Notes under the pieces: model-generated
The model's input: only the letters and a program-made list of their open reading frames with translations
Databases searched by the model: none
What the model was told of the DNA's origin: nothing
From: Falseniella ignava CCUG 37419
GTDB lineage: Bacteria > Bacillota > Bacilli > Lactobacillales > Aerococcaceae
Direction: 5' to 3'
DNA: 64,000 nt
Assembly: GCF_000301055.1 (NCBI RefSeq)
Contig: NZ_JH932300.1
Location: 725,339-789,338 of the forward strand
Made by a program: the position numbers and the translations under genes
Shown: positions 45,855-55,238 of the stretch, one piece after another
Position numbering within the stretch: the stretch's first letter is position 1
Layout: each line of letters starts with the position of its first letter

Positions 45855-48656
45855 TTAATTGATTAGAACTTGACGCGGTTTACTACCATCTTGGGCACTT
45901 ACGTATCCCAAACTTTCTAAATCATCGATCAGTCGTGCAGCTCGATTATAGCCAATTCGGAAACGTCGTTGTAATTGAGAAATACTAACGGTTTCCAACT
46001 CTTGAATTAATTCTACAACCTCGTCGAATAATTCATCACTCGACGCCTCTGCTAGTTCCATACTTTCCTTCGTCACAATAATATTTTCATCATACTCAGG
46101 TTCACTTTGAGCTTTAATATAGTCTGTTATTCGCTCGACTTCCTCATCAGAAATATAGGCCCCTTGAACACGCAATGGTTTTGAACGTCCCATCGGTTGG
46201 AATAACATATCACCCCGGCCCAATAACTTCTCTGCACCATTGGCATCTAATATTGTCCGTGAGTCTGTTCCACTTGAAACTGCAAATGCTAAACGACTCG
46301 GTATATTGGCCTTAATAATTCCAGTAATAACGTCCACGGATGGTCGCTGTGTTGCAATAATCATATGAATTCCAGCCGCACGAGCCATTTGAGCCAACCG
46401 TATAATGGCTGTTTCGACCTCGTTACTTGCGACTAACATTAAATCTGCTAATTCATCAATAAAGACAACAATTTTGGGAAGTGGCTGATACCCTGTCCCC
46501 TCTGTTTGATTGAGCTCAGCAATTGTTTCATTATAACCTTCAATATTACGAACCCCGGTTGATGCAAATAATTCATAACGATGCTCCATCTCTTGAACAA
46601 CATTATTTAGAGCTTGAGCCGCTTTACGCGGATTCGTAACAACCGGCGCCAATAGATGGGGTAATTCATTATAAAGTGTCAATTCAACTTTTTTCGGATC
46701 AACCATTAAGAATTTCACTTCATCCGGTTTGGCTTTCATTAAAAGAGAAGTAATAATCACGTTCATTCCAACTGATTTACCACTTCCTGTCGCTCCCGCA
46801 ATTAATAAGTGCGGCATTTTACTTAAATCCGCTAAGCAGACCGAGCCCGAAATATCTCGTCCTAATGGAACTTCTAATATCTTGTTTGATTTTAGGGCCG
46901 GATCAATAATTTCCCAAAAAGAGACCGGACTCACTTGGATATTTGGCACTTCAATACCAATCAGTGACTTGCCTGGAATCGGTGCTTCGATTCGTACATC
47001 ACGTGCTGCTAATGCCAAAGCAATATCGTCCGCTAAAGAGACAATCTTGCTTACTTTTACCCCAATTGCAGGTTCAATCTCATATTTTGTGACAGAAGGA
47101 CCCAAATTTGCTTTAACGACTTTAGCATCCACTCCAAAACTTTCAAAAGTAATTTCTAGTTTTTTGATATTTTCATTGATGCGTTTATATTCATCAGATT
47201 GATCCACAGGTGGGATTTTATTTAGTAACGACTTCGTTGGTAATTGATAACTTTGAGGTTGTTTCGTAGATTTTGGTTTAGAAACTGTCGATTTACTGGT
47301 GCAATTCTCTTCAATTAAATTATCCAGTTCATCCGATGTTGTATTTTGTACAGTTGTAGATTTATTTTGCCAATGTTCTGCAGATTGTTCTGAGTGGTCC
47401 TTAACTGGATTAACCCCAGACTGCTCTTCAACTAAATCAGAAGACAAGATCGCTTTCGATGAAGTTAAAGAGGTCCTATCAGCGGGTATATCTTGTTCTG
47501 AAACTGTTGTACTATCTTGCACGACCGGTTGTTTGCTCTGATTTTCCGCTCCTGTACTGCCATCATTTGGTGAGATTTCAGAAATGGTTTCTCTACCATG
47601 CGTAGTAATCATCGGTGAAGTCCCAGTGAGATTACGCGCCGATTCAGATTGATTAATTTGATCAAAATAATCTAAATCTAGCTCTTTTTGGATTTTTAGC
47701 TGACGTTCTTCTCGCTCACGCTTCGCCGTCGATGCTAACGGGTCTTTTGACGTGTATCGTTCAAATTCAGTAGGTCGATCGATAGCCATTGGTAAGTCGT
47801 ATTGATAACTATAATCTATCGTTTGTTCTTGAGAATCATTTGATTTAAATAATTGCTCTAACTTATCTTTTAACTTAAATGAATTCTTCGGTCTGGCTGG
47901 TGGCTGTGATCTATATTCTGAATTCACCTCATGACTTTTTACAGGATTCGCGGTGGTAGTGTCAAGTGAAGTTTGTACTGTTGAATTACTTTCTTCAACT
48001 TCTTCAGAACGATCAAAAGATTCGCGGTAATCATTTCTAGCTTGCTGAATCGATTGATTTGCTGATTGAAATAATTTCCCAATTTGACTGCCTAAGTGTT
48101 GAATTGATTTTTTGATCATAGATATTTCAATCCCAACTACCAAGAACAATCCAATCCAAAATAAAAAAAATGAAAAAACTATACTACCTTGAATACCTAA
48201 AAGATAGTTAATCGTTTGATATAAAAAAGCACCCATCATGCCGCCACCTAATGATAATTGTGACTGACCCATAACAAATTCATTTTTAAAAATAGTATAG
48301 GTTAACTGATAGATACCTTCAGATAACGGTTCTTGTGCACTAAATTCTTTCAAATGAAATAATAAAGTTAAAGATATTAATAACAATGTTCCACCAATAA
48401 ATTTTTTAATGGGAATATTGACCATTTGACTGCGCCATACCATCATCACTCCCCAAGCACCAATTGCAAATAATCCAAGTGGGTAGACTTCCCCGATAAA
48501 TAATCGAAATGAATTAACAATTAGCATCCCCATAAAACCTGTATGTATTAGTGCAATTGCAGACATAAAGACTAAAATTAATCCAATCACAATGTAGAGA
48601 TACGAGCGGTGAGGTTGGTTTACTTTAGATTTTGATGTTGATTTCTTTGAACTCAA
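45855..48656 (-). CDS. ftsK: DNA translocase FtsK/SpoIIIE
   Basis: A 933-residue septal DNA pump. Four transmembrane helices lie in the first 185 residues, a long low-complexity Ser/Thr/Gln linker spans about 200-430, and the motor follows with Walker [13 protein letters not shown] and Walker [12 protein letters not shown]. The C-terminal gamma winged helix (about 870-933, [22 protein letters not shown]) reads KOPS-type sequences. The predicted start is a TTG at 48656 with a weak ribosome site; the N-terminal extension before the first helix is basic, as in the family. Confidence 0.96.
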   Translation of the reverse strand: MSSKKSTSKSKVNQPHRSYLYIVIGLILVFMSAIALIHTGFMGMLIVNSFRLFIGEVYPLGLFAIGAWGVMMVWRSQMVNIPIKKFIGGTLLLISLTLLFHLKEFSAQEPLSEGIYQLTYTIFKNEFVMGQSQLSLGGGMMGAFLYQTINYLLGIQGSIVFSFFLFWIGLFLVVGIEISMIKKSIQHLGSQIGKLFQSANQSIQQARNDYRESFDRSEEVEESNSTVQTSLDTTTANPVKSHEVNSEYRSQPPARPKNSFKLKDKLEQLFKSNDSQEQTIDYSYQYDLPMAIDRPTEFERYTSKDPLASTAKREREERQLKIQKELDLDYFDQINQSESARNLTGTSPMITTHGRETISEISPNDGSTGAENQSKQPVVQDSTTVSEQDIPADRTSLTSSKAILSSDLVEEQSGVNPVKDHSEQSAEHWQNKSTTVQNTTSDELDNLIEENCTSKSTVSKPKSTKQPQSYQLPTKSLLNKIPPVDQSDEYKRINENIKKLEITFESFGVDAKVVKANLGPSVTKYEIEPAIGVKVSKIVSLADDIALALAARDVRIEAPIPGKSLIGIEVPNIQVSPVSFWEIIDPALKSNKILEVPLGRDISGSVCLADLSKMPHLLIAGATGSGKSVGMNVIITSLLMKAKPDEVKFLMVDPKKVELTLYNELPHLLAPVVTNPRKAAQALNNVVQEMEHRYELFASTGVRNIEGYNETIAELNQTEGTGYQPLPKIVVFIDELADLMLVASNEVETAIIRLAQMARAAGIHMIIATQRPSVDVITGIIKANIPSRLAFAVSSGTDSRTILDANGAEKLLGRGDMLFQPMGRSKPLRVQGAYISDEEVERITDYIKAQSEPEYDENIIVTKESMELAEASSDELFDEVVELIQELETVSISQLQRRFRIGYNRAARLIDDLESLGYVSAQDGSKPRQVLIN

Positions 48657-48690
48657 TCCAATCCCTCAATTCTAAATATTATGCTTTCTT

Positions 48691-48696
48691 ATTATA
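48691..48696 (-). promoter_or_regulatory. extended -10 element of ftsK
   Basis: Minus strand TGT followed by perfect TATAAT (48691-48696), 35 bp upstream of the ftsK start; the -35 is poor. Confidence 0.55.
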
Positions 48697-48765
48697 ACAA
48701 AAGCTTTCTTCGATTGCATTCTTCGTATAAAATAGATTAACTCGTCGTTTCATTTGTTCTAAAGA

Positions 48766-48794
48766 TTGAAATATGCTTTAAAATTCTATATGAT
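48766..48794 (+). promoter_or_regulatory. SigA-type promoter of yidC
   Basis: TTGAAA (48766-48771), a 17-bp spacer and TATGAT (48789-48794), 32 bp upstream of the yidC ATG; divergent from ftsK. Confidence 0.7.
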
Positions 48795-48826
48795 AATCAA
48801 TGTGAATAAAATGGAGAGAGTGACAT

Positions 48827-49789
48827 ATGGAAAAGATTAAAAAGAATTATAAAAAATGGATTGCTTTAGTCGTTGTATCTTTTGTATTAGTAGGATGTAT
48901 TAAATACGATGCATCAGGTCAGCCTACCGGTTGGGTATTCGAATATATTGGCCGCCCAACAATTCAATTATTAGATTGGATTGCCGGATTATTTACTAAT
49001 GCAAGTGGCGAAAAAAATTATGGGCTTGCCATAATTATCGTAACAATTTTAACTCGTATTTTTATGCTACCATCAAGTATTAAAATGACGAAAAGTTCCA
49101 TGATGAGCGCTGCAAAAATGGAATTAGCACAACCTGAAATAAAAGAAATTCAAGCTGAAATGGATGCAACACAAGATCCATCCGTAAAAGCACAGCTACA
49201 ACAAGAACTTTTAGCTGTTCATAAAAAATACGACATTAATATGTTTGGCGATACTTTAGGTGGCTGTTTACCACTATTAATTCAAATGCCGTTTATTACA
49301 GCCGTTTATGCTGCTATTCGCTCTTCCCAAGAAATTGCAAATAGTTCCTTCTTAGGCATTCACTTAGGTAAACGCAGCATCCTAATTGTAGCACTGGTTG
49401 TCTTAGCATATTTCCTGCAAGGTTGGTTAATGCAAAAACAAAGTACCGTCAGCTCATCCAACCCGCAAGCCCAACAAACAACGAAAATGATGATGTTAAT
49501 GAATCCATTGATGTTAGGGTGGATTTCTTGGGCTTCAGCAGCTGGGCTAGGATTGTATTTCTTAACCGGTGGGATCTTTATGATTGTACAACAACTATAT
49601 ATCAACCACCAAGTTCGTCCTAGAATTGAAGCCATGGTTGAAGAAAAACGTGAATACTATGAGTCTCTACCTCGTACCAAACGTAAACGTAAAGTAAATG
49701 TTCAACAAGAAACATCTTCAAGAAATCAGCGATTAGTCCCAACTAAAAATACTTCGACACGCCGTAATGAAGGTAAACAAAGGCGCTAA
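48827..49789 (+). CDS. yidC: membrane protein insertase YidC/OxaA
   Basis: A 320-residue lipoprotein insertase that helps membrane proteins enter the lipid bilayer alone or with Sec. The signal peptide ends in the lipobox LVGC (Cys about 23). Five transmembrane segments follow, with the family features YGLAIIIVTILTRIFMLP, the conserved Arg in the hydrophilic groove (R of LTRIF) and GCLPLLIQMPFITAVY. The C-terminal 55 residues are strongly basic (RTKRKRK, KQRR), the type of tail of YidC2 that contacts the ribosome. A bidirectional terminator follows. Confidence 0.96.
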   Translation: MEKIKKNYKKWIALVVVSFVLVGCIKYDASGQPTGWVFEYIGRPTIQLLDWIAGLFTNASGEKNYGLAIIIVTILTRIFMLPSSIKMTKSSMMSAAKMELAQPEIKEIQAEMDATQDPSVKAQLQQELLAVHKKYDINMFGDTLGGCLPLLIQMPFITAVYAAIRSSQEIANSSFLGIHLGKRSILIVALVVLAYFLQGWLMQKQSTVSSSNPQAQQTTKMMMLMNPLMLGWISWASAAGLGLYFLTGGIFMIVQQLYINHQVRPRIEAMVEEKREYYESLPRTKRKRKVNVQQETSSRNQRLVPTKNTSTRRNEGKQRR

Positions 49790-49811
49790 ATCAACGACGA
49801 TTAGTCAAAGA

Positions 49812-49840
49812 AAATCCCACTTCGAGATGAAGTGGGATTT
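49812..49840. terminator. bidirectional terminator between yidC and gloB
   Basis: Perfect 12-bp stem AAATCCCACTTC/GAAGTGGGATTT (49812-49823 with 49829-49840) with T-rich tails on both strands, separating two convergent genes. Confidence 0.92.
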
Positions 49841-49847
49841 TTGTAAT

Positions 49848-50552
49848 TTAGAATTGGTCTCGTTGTTTTCTTAATTGAATAAAACGATCTAATGTCGGCG
49901 CCATCATTAACAAATTTATTGTCCGTTCATGTTGAATGGAGCTCGGATAGGAAGGAATGTTTTTCTTCTCATATTTGCATGCTTGTTTTAATTCACGCTC
50001 TAAAACCGGATTATTTGGGAAAATTGACTGATTAAATAACAAATTGGTAATAGTATACTCATGTCCCGCGTAAATATGCACATCGTTCGATAGTTGTTTA
50101 AACCACTGCATACTACGATAAGCTGCTTCATAATCTCCGGTAAATACGCGACCACAACCTGCCGAAAATAGCGCATCTCCACAAAACAGATGTTGACCTA
50201 ATAAATAACTAATGTGCTCCATCGTATGCCCTGGTGTGTGCATCACATATCCTGGTTGATTACATATTTCAAGCGTATCACCTTGACGTAATGTTCGAGT
50301 ATTAAATTCATCCGTCTCGACAGGTCCTAATACTTCTACTTGAGGATATTTGGCAAAAATTTCATTCACTCCACCTGTATGGTCCTCATGATTATGCGTG
50401 AGGAGAATATGTGTAAGATCTAAAGAGTGGCTACTCAAATAGTCCAATACTAGCATCGCTTCACCTGGATCTACTACAACAGCAGTGCCGTCATGTATCA
50501 TCACCCATATATAGTTATCTTTAAGCGCCCTCAATGGAACAATCCGCATCAT
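49848..50552 (-). CDS. hydroxyacylglutathione hydrolase-like MBL-fold protein (glyoxalase II)
   Basis: A 234-residue metallo-beta-lactamase-fold hydrolase. The metal motif LTHNHEDHTGG gives His53, His55, Asp57 and His58; later ligands are in TPGHTMEHISY, FCGDALFSAGCGR and AGHEYT. The last 65 residues form the glyoxalase II-specific helical domain, and the N-terminal LKDNYIWVM is typical of GloB. It should hydrolyse S-lactoylglutathione or a related thioester. Two adjacent ATGs (50552, 50549) are possible; the second has better spacing. It lies 6 bp after the sensor kinase gene and looks co-transcribed. Confidence 0.85.
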   Translation of the reverse strand: MMRIVPLRALKDNYIWVMIHDGTAVVVDPGEAMLVLDYLSSHSLDLTHILLTHNHEDHTGGVNEIFAKYPQVEVLGPVETDEFNTRTLRQGDTLEICNQPGYVMHTPGHTMEHISYLLGQHLFCGDALFSAGCGRVFTGDYEAAYRSMQWFKQLSNDVHIYAGHEYTITNLLFNQSIFPNNPVLERELKQACKYEKKNIPSYPSSIQHERTINLLMMAPTLDRFIQLRKQRDQF

Positions 50553-50558
50553 ATCACC

Positions 50559-52061
50559 CTATTTTATATTTCTTCTTTCTGCAATTTGCTTACGACGGTA
50601 AATCTGGCGAGAATCTGTCATAATTGGCAACGTAATGTAAAAAATTGAACCATTTCCAAAGACACTCTCAACACGAATATCTCCTTTATATCCTCGAATC
50701 AATTGCTGTGCAATGCTTAATCCTAAACCGTTTCCGCCCTTTTCTCGAACACGAGACTTATCAACACGGTAAAAACGACTGAAAACACGTTCTTTATCCT
50801 TCTCAGTCATACCTTCTCCGAAGTCTTGAACCGTTATTTCAACTTGTGTCACACTCTTGCTGACCGATACATGAATTTCTTTTCGATCTTTACTATATTT
50901 AACTGCGTTGTCTAACAATATAATCAACACTTGCTCAATATGATTGCGGAAAGCTTGAACATAAACATCCTGCCCTTCCATATCTGAATCCATATAAAAA
51001 TCAAAATCTTCATGGATCAACTTAAAATTATTAAATACTTGTTCGGTTGTACTATATATTTCAGTGATTTCGTCTTTATAGTCAATATTGACATTATCGG
51101 CACGTGATAAGTCAAGCATTTCTTGAACAAGGTGTTGCATCCGTGAAATTTCTTGCAGCGCTGAAGCAATGGACTCCTCTAGAATCTCAGGGTCTTCCTT
51201 GCCCCATCGATCTAGCAATTTAAGATGTCCTTGAACAATCGCTACCGGCGTTCGCAATTCATGTGATACATCTTCCACAAATTGTTTCTGTCCCGTTACA
51301 TATTTATCGAGTTTATCTAATAATGAATTAACATGAATATTTAATTCACTCCACTCGTCTTTTGAAGACAATCGCATCATACGAATTTGAGATAAATTTT
51401 CTTCCTCAATCGTATCCAACTCACTATTAAGAGAAGTTAATGGCTTTAAGAATCGATGGCTCAAAATTATTGCCATTAGAATAAAAGCAACACAAGTAAT
51501 ACCTAAAATTAAATAGTAATAACGTTGTAATGCCATTAAAAATTGAATCATTCCTTGTGGTTTTACAATCATCTGTAATGATCCAATTTTTATATCACTT
51601 TCTTTATGATAAATCGGTTGGAATGCAACAAAATAATCTTCTCCTTTGACATGTGTATTCGTTAAAATACCCGAGTGATTAATCGAAGGAATTGTATTAT
51701 TACGTGTCATATAAATAAGTTGATTCAAATCATTAAATAATCGCAAATTGATCGATTCACTATCTATGGCTTGCAAGTACTGAATCGCAAGTTCATTATT
51801 CGGATGTTTAGGTTGATTGCCTGGAGACAAAATTGTCTTTTCTTTTACAAACGGATGATCAAATTCACTTAGAAAATTACAAGCTTCATCGTAGATGACT
51901 TGGAAATGACTTTCAACCGCTTGATGTGCGGCACGATCAATAACTACTTTGAACCGAGATAAACTAATAAATGCAATAAGAATCGTTACAACACTAATAA
52001 CAAAGCTCCATTTCCATTTTAAAGAAATGGGCCGATGGCTTTTTTGATTTGTCGTATTCAT
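50559..52061 (-). CDS. sensor histidine kinase (CovS/LisK-like)
   Basis: A 500-residue membrane kinase. Transmembrane helices at about 18-36 and 182-201 bracket an extracellular sensor of about 145 residues; a HAMP domain (about 203-255) leads to the dimerization domain with the phospho-acceptor His267 (EDVSHELRTP) and the ATPase with N box LDNAVKYS, DFGEGM and GGNGLGLS. Its signal is unknown. The start codon overlaps the response regulator stop by one base (TAATG), indicating coupling. Confidence 0.93.
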   Translation of the reverse strand: MNTTNQKSHRPISLKWKWSFVISVVTILIAFISLSRFKVVIDRAAHQAVESHFQVIYDEACNFLSEFDHPFVKEKTILSPGNQPKHPNNELAIQYLQAIDSESINLRLFNDLNQLIYMTRNNTIPSINHSGILTNTHVKGEDYFVAFQPIYHKESDIKIGSLQMIVKPQGMIQFLMALQRYYYLILGITCVAFILMAIILSHRFLKPLTSLNSELDTIEEENLSQIRMMRLSSKDEWSELNIHVNSLLDKLDKYVTGQKQFVEDVSHELRTPVAIVQGHLKLLDRWGKEDPEILEESIASALQEISRMQHLVQEMLDLSRADNVNIDYKDEITEIYSTTEQVFNNFKLIHEDFDFYMDSDMEGQDVYVQAFRNHIEQVLIILLDNAVKYSKDRKEIHVSVSKSVTQVEITVQDFGEGMTEKDKERVFSRFYRVDKSRVREKGGNGLGLSIAQQLIRGYKGDIRVESVFGNGSIFYITLPIMTDSRQIYRRKQIAERRNIK

Positions 52062-52765
52062 TAGTCACGCATTACATAACCCGTGCCACGAACTGTTTGG
52101 ATATAACTATCTTGTCCTGGAACATCCAGTTTATTACGAATATAACGAATATAGACATCTACCACGTTAGTTTCGACTTCTGAAGTATAACCCCACACTT
52201 TATCTAATAATACTTCACGTGACATAACTGTATTGATATTCTCCATTAAGAAGAGTAATAGTTCATATTCTCGTTTCGTTAAATCAACAACTTCATCGCC
52301 TCTTTTAACAATTCGATTTGCTTTTTCAATGGTTAGATTGCGGTAATGAACCGTTGGTTGTTCTTGATTGCGTTTTTCTTCATCACTTTGAATACGACGG
52401 AATAAAGCTCTTAGTCTAGCTAATAATTCTTCAATAGCGAAAGGTTTGACGATATAATCATCTGCACCTTGATCGAGACCAGCAACCCGGTCCATCACTG
52501 AATCACGTGCTGTCATAATAATAATTGGGGTATCTTTTAACGGGCGAATTCGACGACATACTTCAAGACCGTTCAATTCCGGTAGCATTAGGTCTAATAG
52601 AATCACATCCCAATCTTCATCAAGGGCCGCTTCAAGGCCACTCCGACCGTCATAACGAATATCCGTTTCATACCCTTCATGTTTAAGTTCTAAATCTACA
52701 AAGCGAGCTAAATTCTTTTCATCTTCAATAATTAGAATACGTGGTTTTTTTGTATCTTCAGACAT
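52061..52765 (-). CDS. OmpR-family response regulator (CovR/LisR-like)
   Basis: A 234-residue regulator. The receiver domain (about 8-123) has the acidic pair EDE, phospho-acceptor Asp58 (ILLDLM) and Lys in DDYIVKPF; the DNA-binding winged helix (about 140-232) ends with [15 protein letters not shown] and TVRGTGYVM. Sequence type is closest to CovR/ArlR/LisR, regulators of envelope and virulence in Firmicutes, but targets are unknown. An ISLre2-like element sits about 105 bp upstream of the start, in or just beyond its promoter. Confidence 0.94.
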   Translation of the reverse strand: MSEDTKKPRILIIEDEKNLARFVDLELKHEGYETDIRYDGRSGLEAALDEDWDVILLDLMLPELNGLEVCRRIRPLKDTPIIIMTARDSVMDRVAGLDQGADDYIVKPFAIEELLARLRALFRRIQSDEEKRNQEQPTVHYRNLTIEKANRIVKRGDEVVDLTKREYELLLFLMENINTVMSREVLLDKVWGYTSEVETNVVDVYIRYIRNKLDVPGQDSYIQTVRGTGYVMRD

Positions 52766-52857
52766 TTGGCTCTCCCTCCAATAGTTTTCATATCAATATA
52801 ATATTACATAATTTGAATGAATTTTTCCATAGTAAAGTATTAAAACTCTCATTTTAT

Positions 52858-52868
52858 TCATATTTTAC
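52858..52868 (+). repeat. left target duplication of the ISLre2-like element
   Basis: TCATATTTTAC here is repeated at 54526-54536. ISLre2 elements usually make 9-bp duplications, so one or two bases may belong to the ends or match by chance. Confidence 0.75.
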
Positions 52869-54525
52869 CTTAGTGTAAAATAACTGTTGGTAAGCTAAAA
52901 GCAAAAAAGATAACCCTCTGCTATACTGTTAGTAGCCAACACACACAGAAAGTTAGAGGATTATCCATGAATATTGTAACACAAGTTATGCAAGAAATTA
53001 GTAAAATGATGACAGATTTATATCATCAAGCGATTCAAGGGGAAGTAGACTTTTCAACGTGTATCAAAACCATCAGCGATACGATGCGTCAACTCTCAGT
53101 CGATTTAGGAGAAGATCTCTGTGCAACGATTGAGGAATCACTTTTTGAAAGCCCTGGAAGAAAAGCAAGATATCGCGTTCATCGTAGTCATGATGAAAAA
53201 ACAATCTCCACACTGATCGGTGATATTAAACTTTCAAGGCGTTATTACAAAGATAAGCAAACGGATGAGTTCTGCTACTTATTGGATGATTACTTATCGC
53301 TCACACCTCACCAGCGCGTGGATCTAGATTTAGAAGCAGCCATTTATGAGGAGGCCAGTAAGCATTCTTATCAAGCGACTCTGGATAGTTTCGAACATAT
53401 CGGGATTCATAGTCGTCAGACCGTCAAGAATATTGTGCATAAGTATTGCCCGGATTCTGTTACGTTGCCGGTGGGAGAAAAACGTCAGGTAGACTGCCTA
53501 TACATTGAAGCTGATGAAGACCATGTAGCCTATCAAGATGGGAAGAATCGGGAAATGCGCTTGGCGTATGTTCATGAAGGATACAAAGAAAATTTAGGAT
53601 CAAGTGATCGAAAAGCATTAAATGTTCGTCGAATATTCACAGGCTTATACGAAGATAGCGAAGAATTGTGGGAAGACGTCTATTACTATCTCGACCAACA
53701 ATACGATTTAGCGGCCTGTCCGGCTCTTTATTTAAGTGGTGACGGGGCTCACTGGATTAAGAAAGGGTTGGACTATCTCCCGACTCAGACGCACTTTGTT
53801 CTTGACCCTTATCATACGGTGAAATATCTTCGTCAGGCATGTGTTGGTATCAGTACTGAACATTTATACGCCACGTTACATCGCTGGCTTCATACAGGTG
53901 AAAAAGACTATCTACAGGACTACTTCAAAGTGCGACTCAGCGATCCGTCGCTACCCGAGTCCTCGAAACAAACGCTTCAAAAGGTTCGCCGCTATCTAAT
54001 AGGCAATTGGGATGCGATCCAAAGACAAAGAGAGTCGCAATATATCGGTTGTAGTGCCGAGGGTCACGTTAGCCATTGGTTAAGTGCTCGTTTAAGTTCG
54101 AGACCTCTGGGATGGAGTACAACAGGCGCAGAAAACATCGCTAAAGCGCGTGCTTATGACCTAAATGGTGGTGATTTAAAAGCTTGGGTAAGAAATCAAA
54201 CAAAAACAGAAGAAAGAGAACGAAGAGTCAATAAATTAGATGGCCGTGTGGGGCGAAAATACGCCCGCCAGTATGAATGGAGTGGTAAAGTAGCGATCTT
54301 ACACTATTCTAATAACACACGGAGTCGACAGATTTTTGAGACCATCGCTGGTTATTGAAATCCAAAAGAGTGACCCCCGTCTTCATAACGAAAGCGAGCG
54401 GCGACGAACTGAATGCCGATGGAGGCACGGTGCCAAAGGCGCCGGTTAAAATATGGAATCCATGAAACTGGGTTCAGGGAAATATAAAAGTATGGTAGAG
54501 GAAAACCAACAATAATTTGACACTA
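52869..54525 (+). mobile_element. ISLre2-like insertion sequence, intact
   Basis: An element of about 1657 bp. The left end TAGTGTAAAATAACTGTTGG (from 52871) and the inward-read right end TAGTGTCAAATTATTGTTGG (to 54525) are inverted repeats matching at 17 of 20 positions. An 11-bp direct repeat flanks it. It contains one complete transposase gene and about 165 bp of non-coding DNA after it, including a GC-rich stretch (54380-54455) unlike the host DNA. Confidence 0.85.
52967..54358 (+). CDS. ISLre2-family (UPF0236) transposase
   Basis: A 463-residue transposase of the ISLre2/UPF0236 group: an N-terminal helical region, a central core with DCLYIEADEDHVAYQ, LYLSGDGAHWIKKG and the DPYHTVKYLRQ segment, and the C-terminal HVSHWLSARLSSRPLGWS followed by a Lys/Arg-rich tail. 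Candidate catalytic acids are the Asp in IEADED and the Asp in SGDGA. No stop or frameshift is present. AGAGGATTATCC precedes the ATG. Confidence 0.9.
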   Translation: MNIVTQVMQEISKMMTDLYHQAIQGEVDFSTCIKTISDTMRQLSVDLGEDLCATIEESLFESPGRKARYRVHRSHDEKTISTLIGDIKLSRRYYKDKQTDEFCYLLDDYLSLTPHQRVDLDLEAAIYEEASKHSYQATLDSFEHIGIHSRQTVKNIVHKYCPDSVTLPVGEKRQVDCLYIEADEDHVAYQDGKNREMRLAYVHEGYKENLGSSDRKALNVRRIFTGLYEDSEELWEDVYYYLDQQYDLAACPALYLSGDGAHWIKKGLDYLPTQTHFVLDPYHTVKYLRQACVGISTEHLYATLHRWLHTGEKDYLQDYFKVRLSDPSLPESSKQTLQKVRRYLIGNWDAIQRQRESQYIGCSAEGHVSHWLSARLSSRPLGWSTTGAENIAKARAYDLNGGDLKAWVRNQTKTEERERRVNKLDGRVGRKYARQYEWSGKVAILHYSNNTRSRQIFETIAGY

Positions 54526-54536
54526 TCATATTTTAC
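54526..54536 (+). repeat. right target duplication of the ISLre2-like element
   Basis: TCATATTTTAC, identical to 52858-52868, marks the right boundary. Confidence 0.75.
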
Positions 54537-54617
54537 TCATTATCTTGTTAATTACAAAAATAAATGTTAATTTATTACATAGATGATAAACCTTATTAAA
54601 AGTTAGGAGATTATTAG

Positions 54618-54761
54618 TTGAAATTTAATAAATCAAACAAACGAAAAAAATTAAGTAAAATGGATTATATTGTTAGATTGATTGCGATTGTAATGGTAAC
54701 GATTATGCTAGGCACGATGTTATTTAGCCTCGTAATGAACGCAATTCCAATGTTTAAATAA
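54618..54761 (+). CDS. small single-pass membrane protein (Prli42/DUF4044-like)
   Basis: A 47-residue frame starts at TTG (54618) seven nt after TAGGAGA and ends at a strong terminator. The protein has a basic N-terminus (KFNKSNKRKKLSK) and one hydrophobic helix (IVRLIAIVMVTIMLGTMLF onward). Very small basic-plus-one-helix proteins of this kind in Firmicutes include Prli42, the membrane anchor of the stressosome, and DUF4044 proteins; the resemblance is in layout and I cannot choose between them. The clean ribosome site and terminator argue that the gene is real. Confidence 0.65.
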   Translation: MKFNKSNKRKKLSKMDYIVRLIAIVMVTIMLGTMLFSLVMNAIPMFK

Positions 54762-54770
54762 TTTATCGCA

Positions 54771-54802
54771 TACAAAAAGGCTGCATCATGCAGCCTTTTG
54801 TA
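54771..54802. terminator. bidirectional terminator
   Basis: An 11-bp stem AAAAGGCTGCA/TGCAGCCTTTT (54775-54785 with 54789-54799) with a 3-nt loop, extended by flanking TAC/GTA pairs; serves the small gene on the plus strand and the rhodanese gene on the minus strand. Confidence 0.92.
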
Positions 54803-54827
54803 CTTTTCATTTTTAAAATGTTATCGA

Positions 54828-55223
54828 TTATAAATCAGATTTTGTTTTCCCATTCCAACCTTCCATGCCACCTTGAAGGATATAGACGTCAGAATAATTT
54901 GCTTTACGCAAAAGATTGGCACAACGAGAAGCACTATTAATTCCGAAGTCATAAAGAACCACTGGTTGGTCTGAACGTATCTCATTCAATCGCATTTTAA
55001 ATTGGGTACTGGGAATATTTCGCGCACCTAAAATATGATTTGCTTTATAATCAGCATGTTCTCGTACATCAATTAACTGAACTTTGCGAATAATTTTTGA
55101 AAGTTCAACTTCGTTAATCATTTTTGCTGAGCGTTGACGCATTACCCATAAAACAAACCAATAAATAGCATAAGCGATTAATAATATTCCAATAAATGTT
55201 AATAATATATTTAATAATGTCAT
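54828..55223 (-). CDS. membrane-anchored rhodanese-like protein lacking the catalytic Cys
   Basis: A 131-residue protein with an N-terminal transmembrane helix (about 5-28) and a rhodanese domain (about 40-131: LIDVREHADYKANHILGARNIP, ILQGGMEGW). At the active-site loop, where a Cys normally starts CxxGxR, the sequence is YDFGINSASR with Asp92, so sulfurtransferase activity is unlikely. It corresponds to Bacillus YqhL by size, layout and neighbourhood (glcK, gluP, yqgN). Confidence 0.85.
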   Translation of the reverse strand: MTLLNILLTFIGILLIAYAIYWFVLWVMRQRSAKMINEVELSKIIRKVQLIDVREHADYKANHILGARNIPSTQFKMRLNEIRSDQPVVLYDFGINSASRCANLLRKANYSDVYILQGGMEGWNGKTKSDL

Positions 55224-55238
55224 CCTTCTCTACCTCTC

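Noticed and set aside
52862-52881. Palindrome ATTTTAC-N6-GTAAAAT at the left ISLre2 junction as an operator
   Set aside because: Its left half is host target DNA and its right half is the IS end, so it was created by insertion and is not a host regulatory site, despite a resemblance to the palindrome near 59060.
54359-54525. GC-rich stretch after the ISLre2 transposase as an RNA gene
   Set aside because: It lies within the element between the transposase stop and the right end; no tRNA or known small RNA structure could be traced, so it is taken as IS non-coding DNA.
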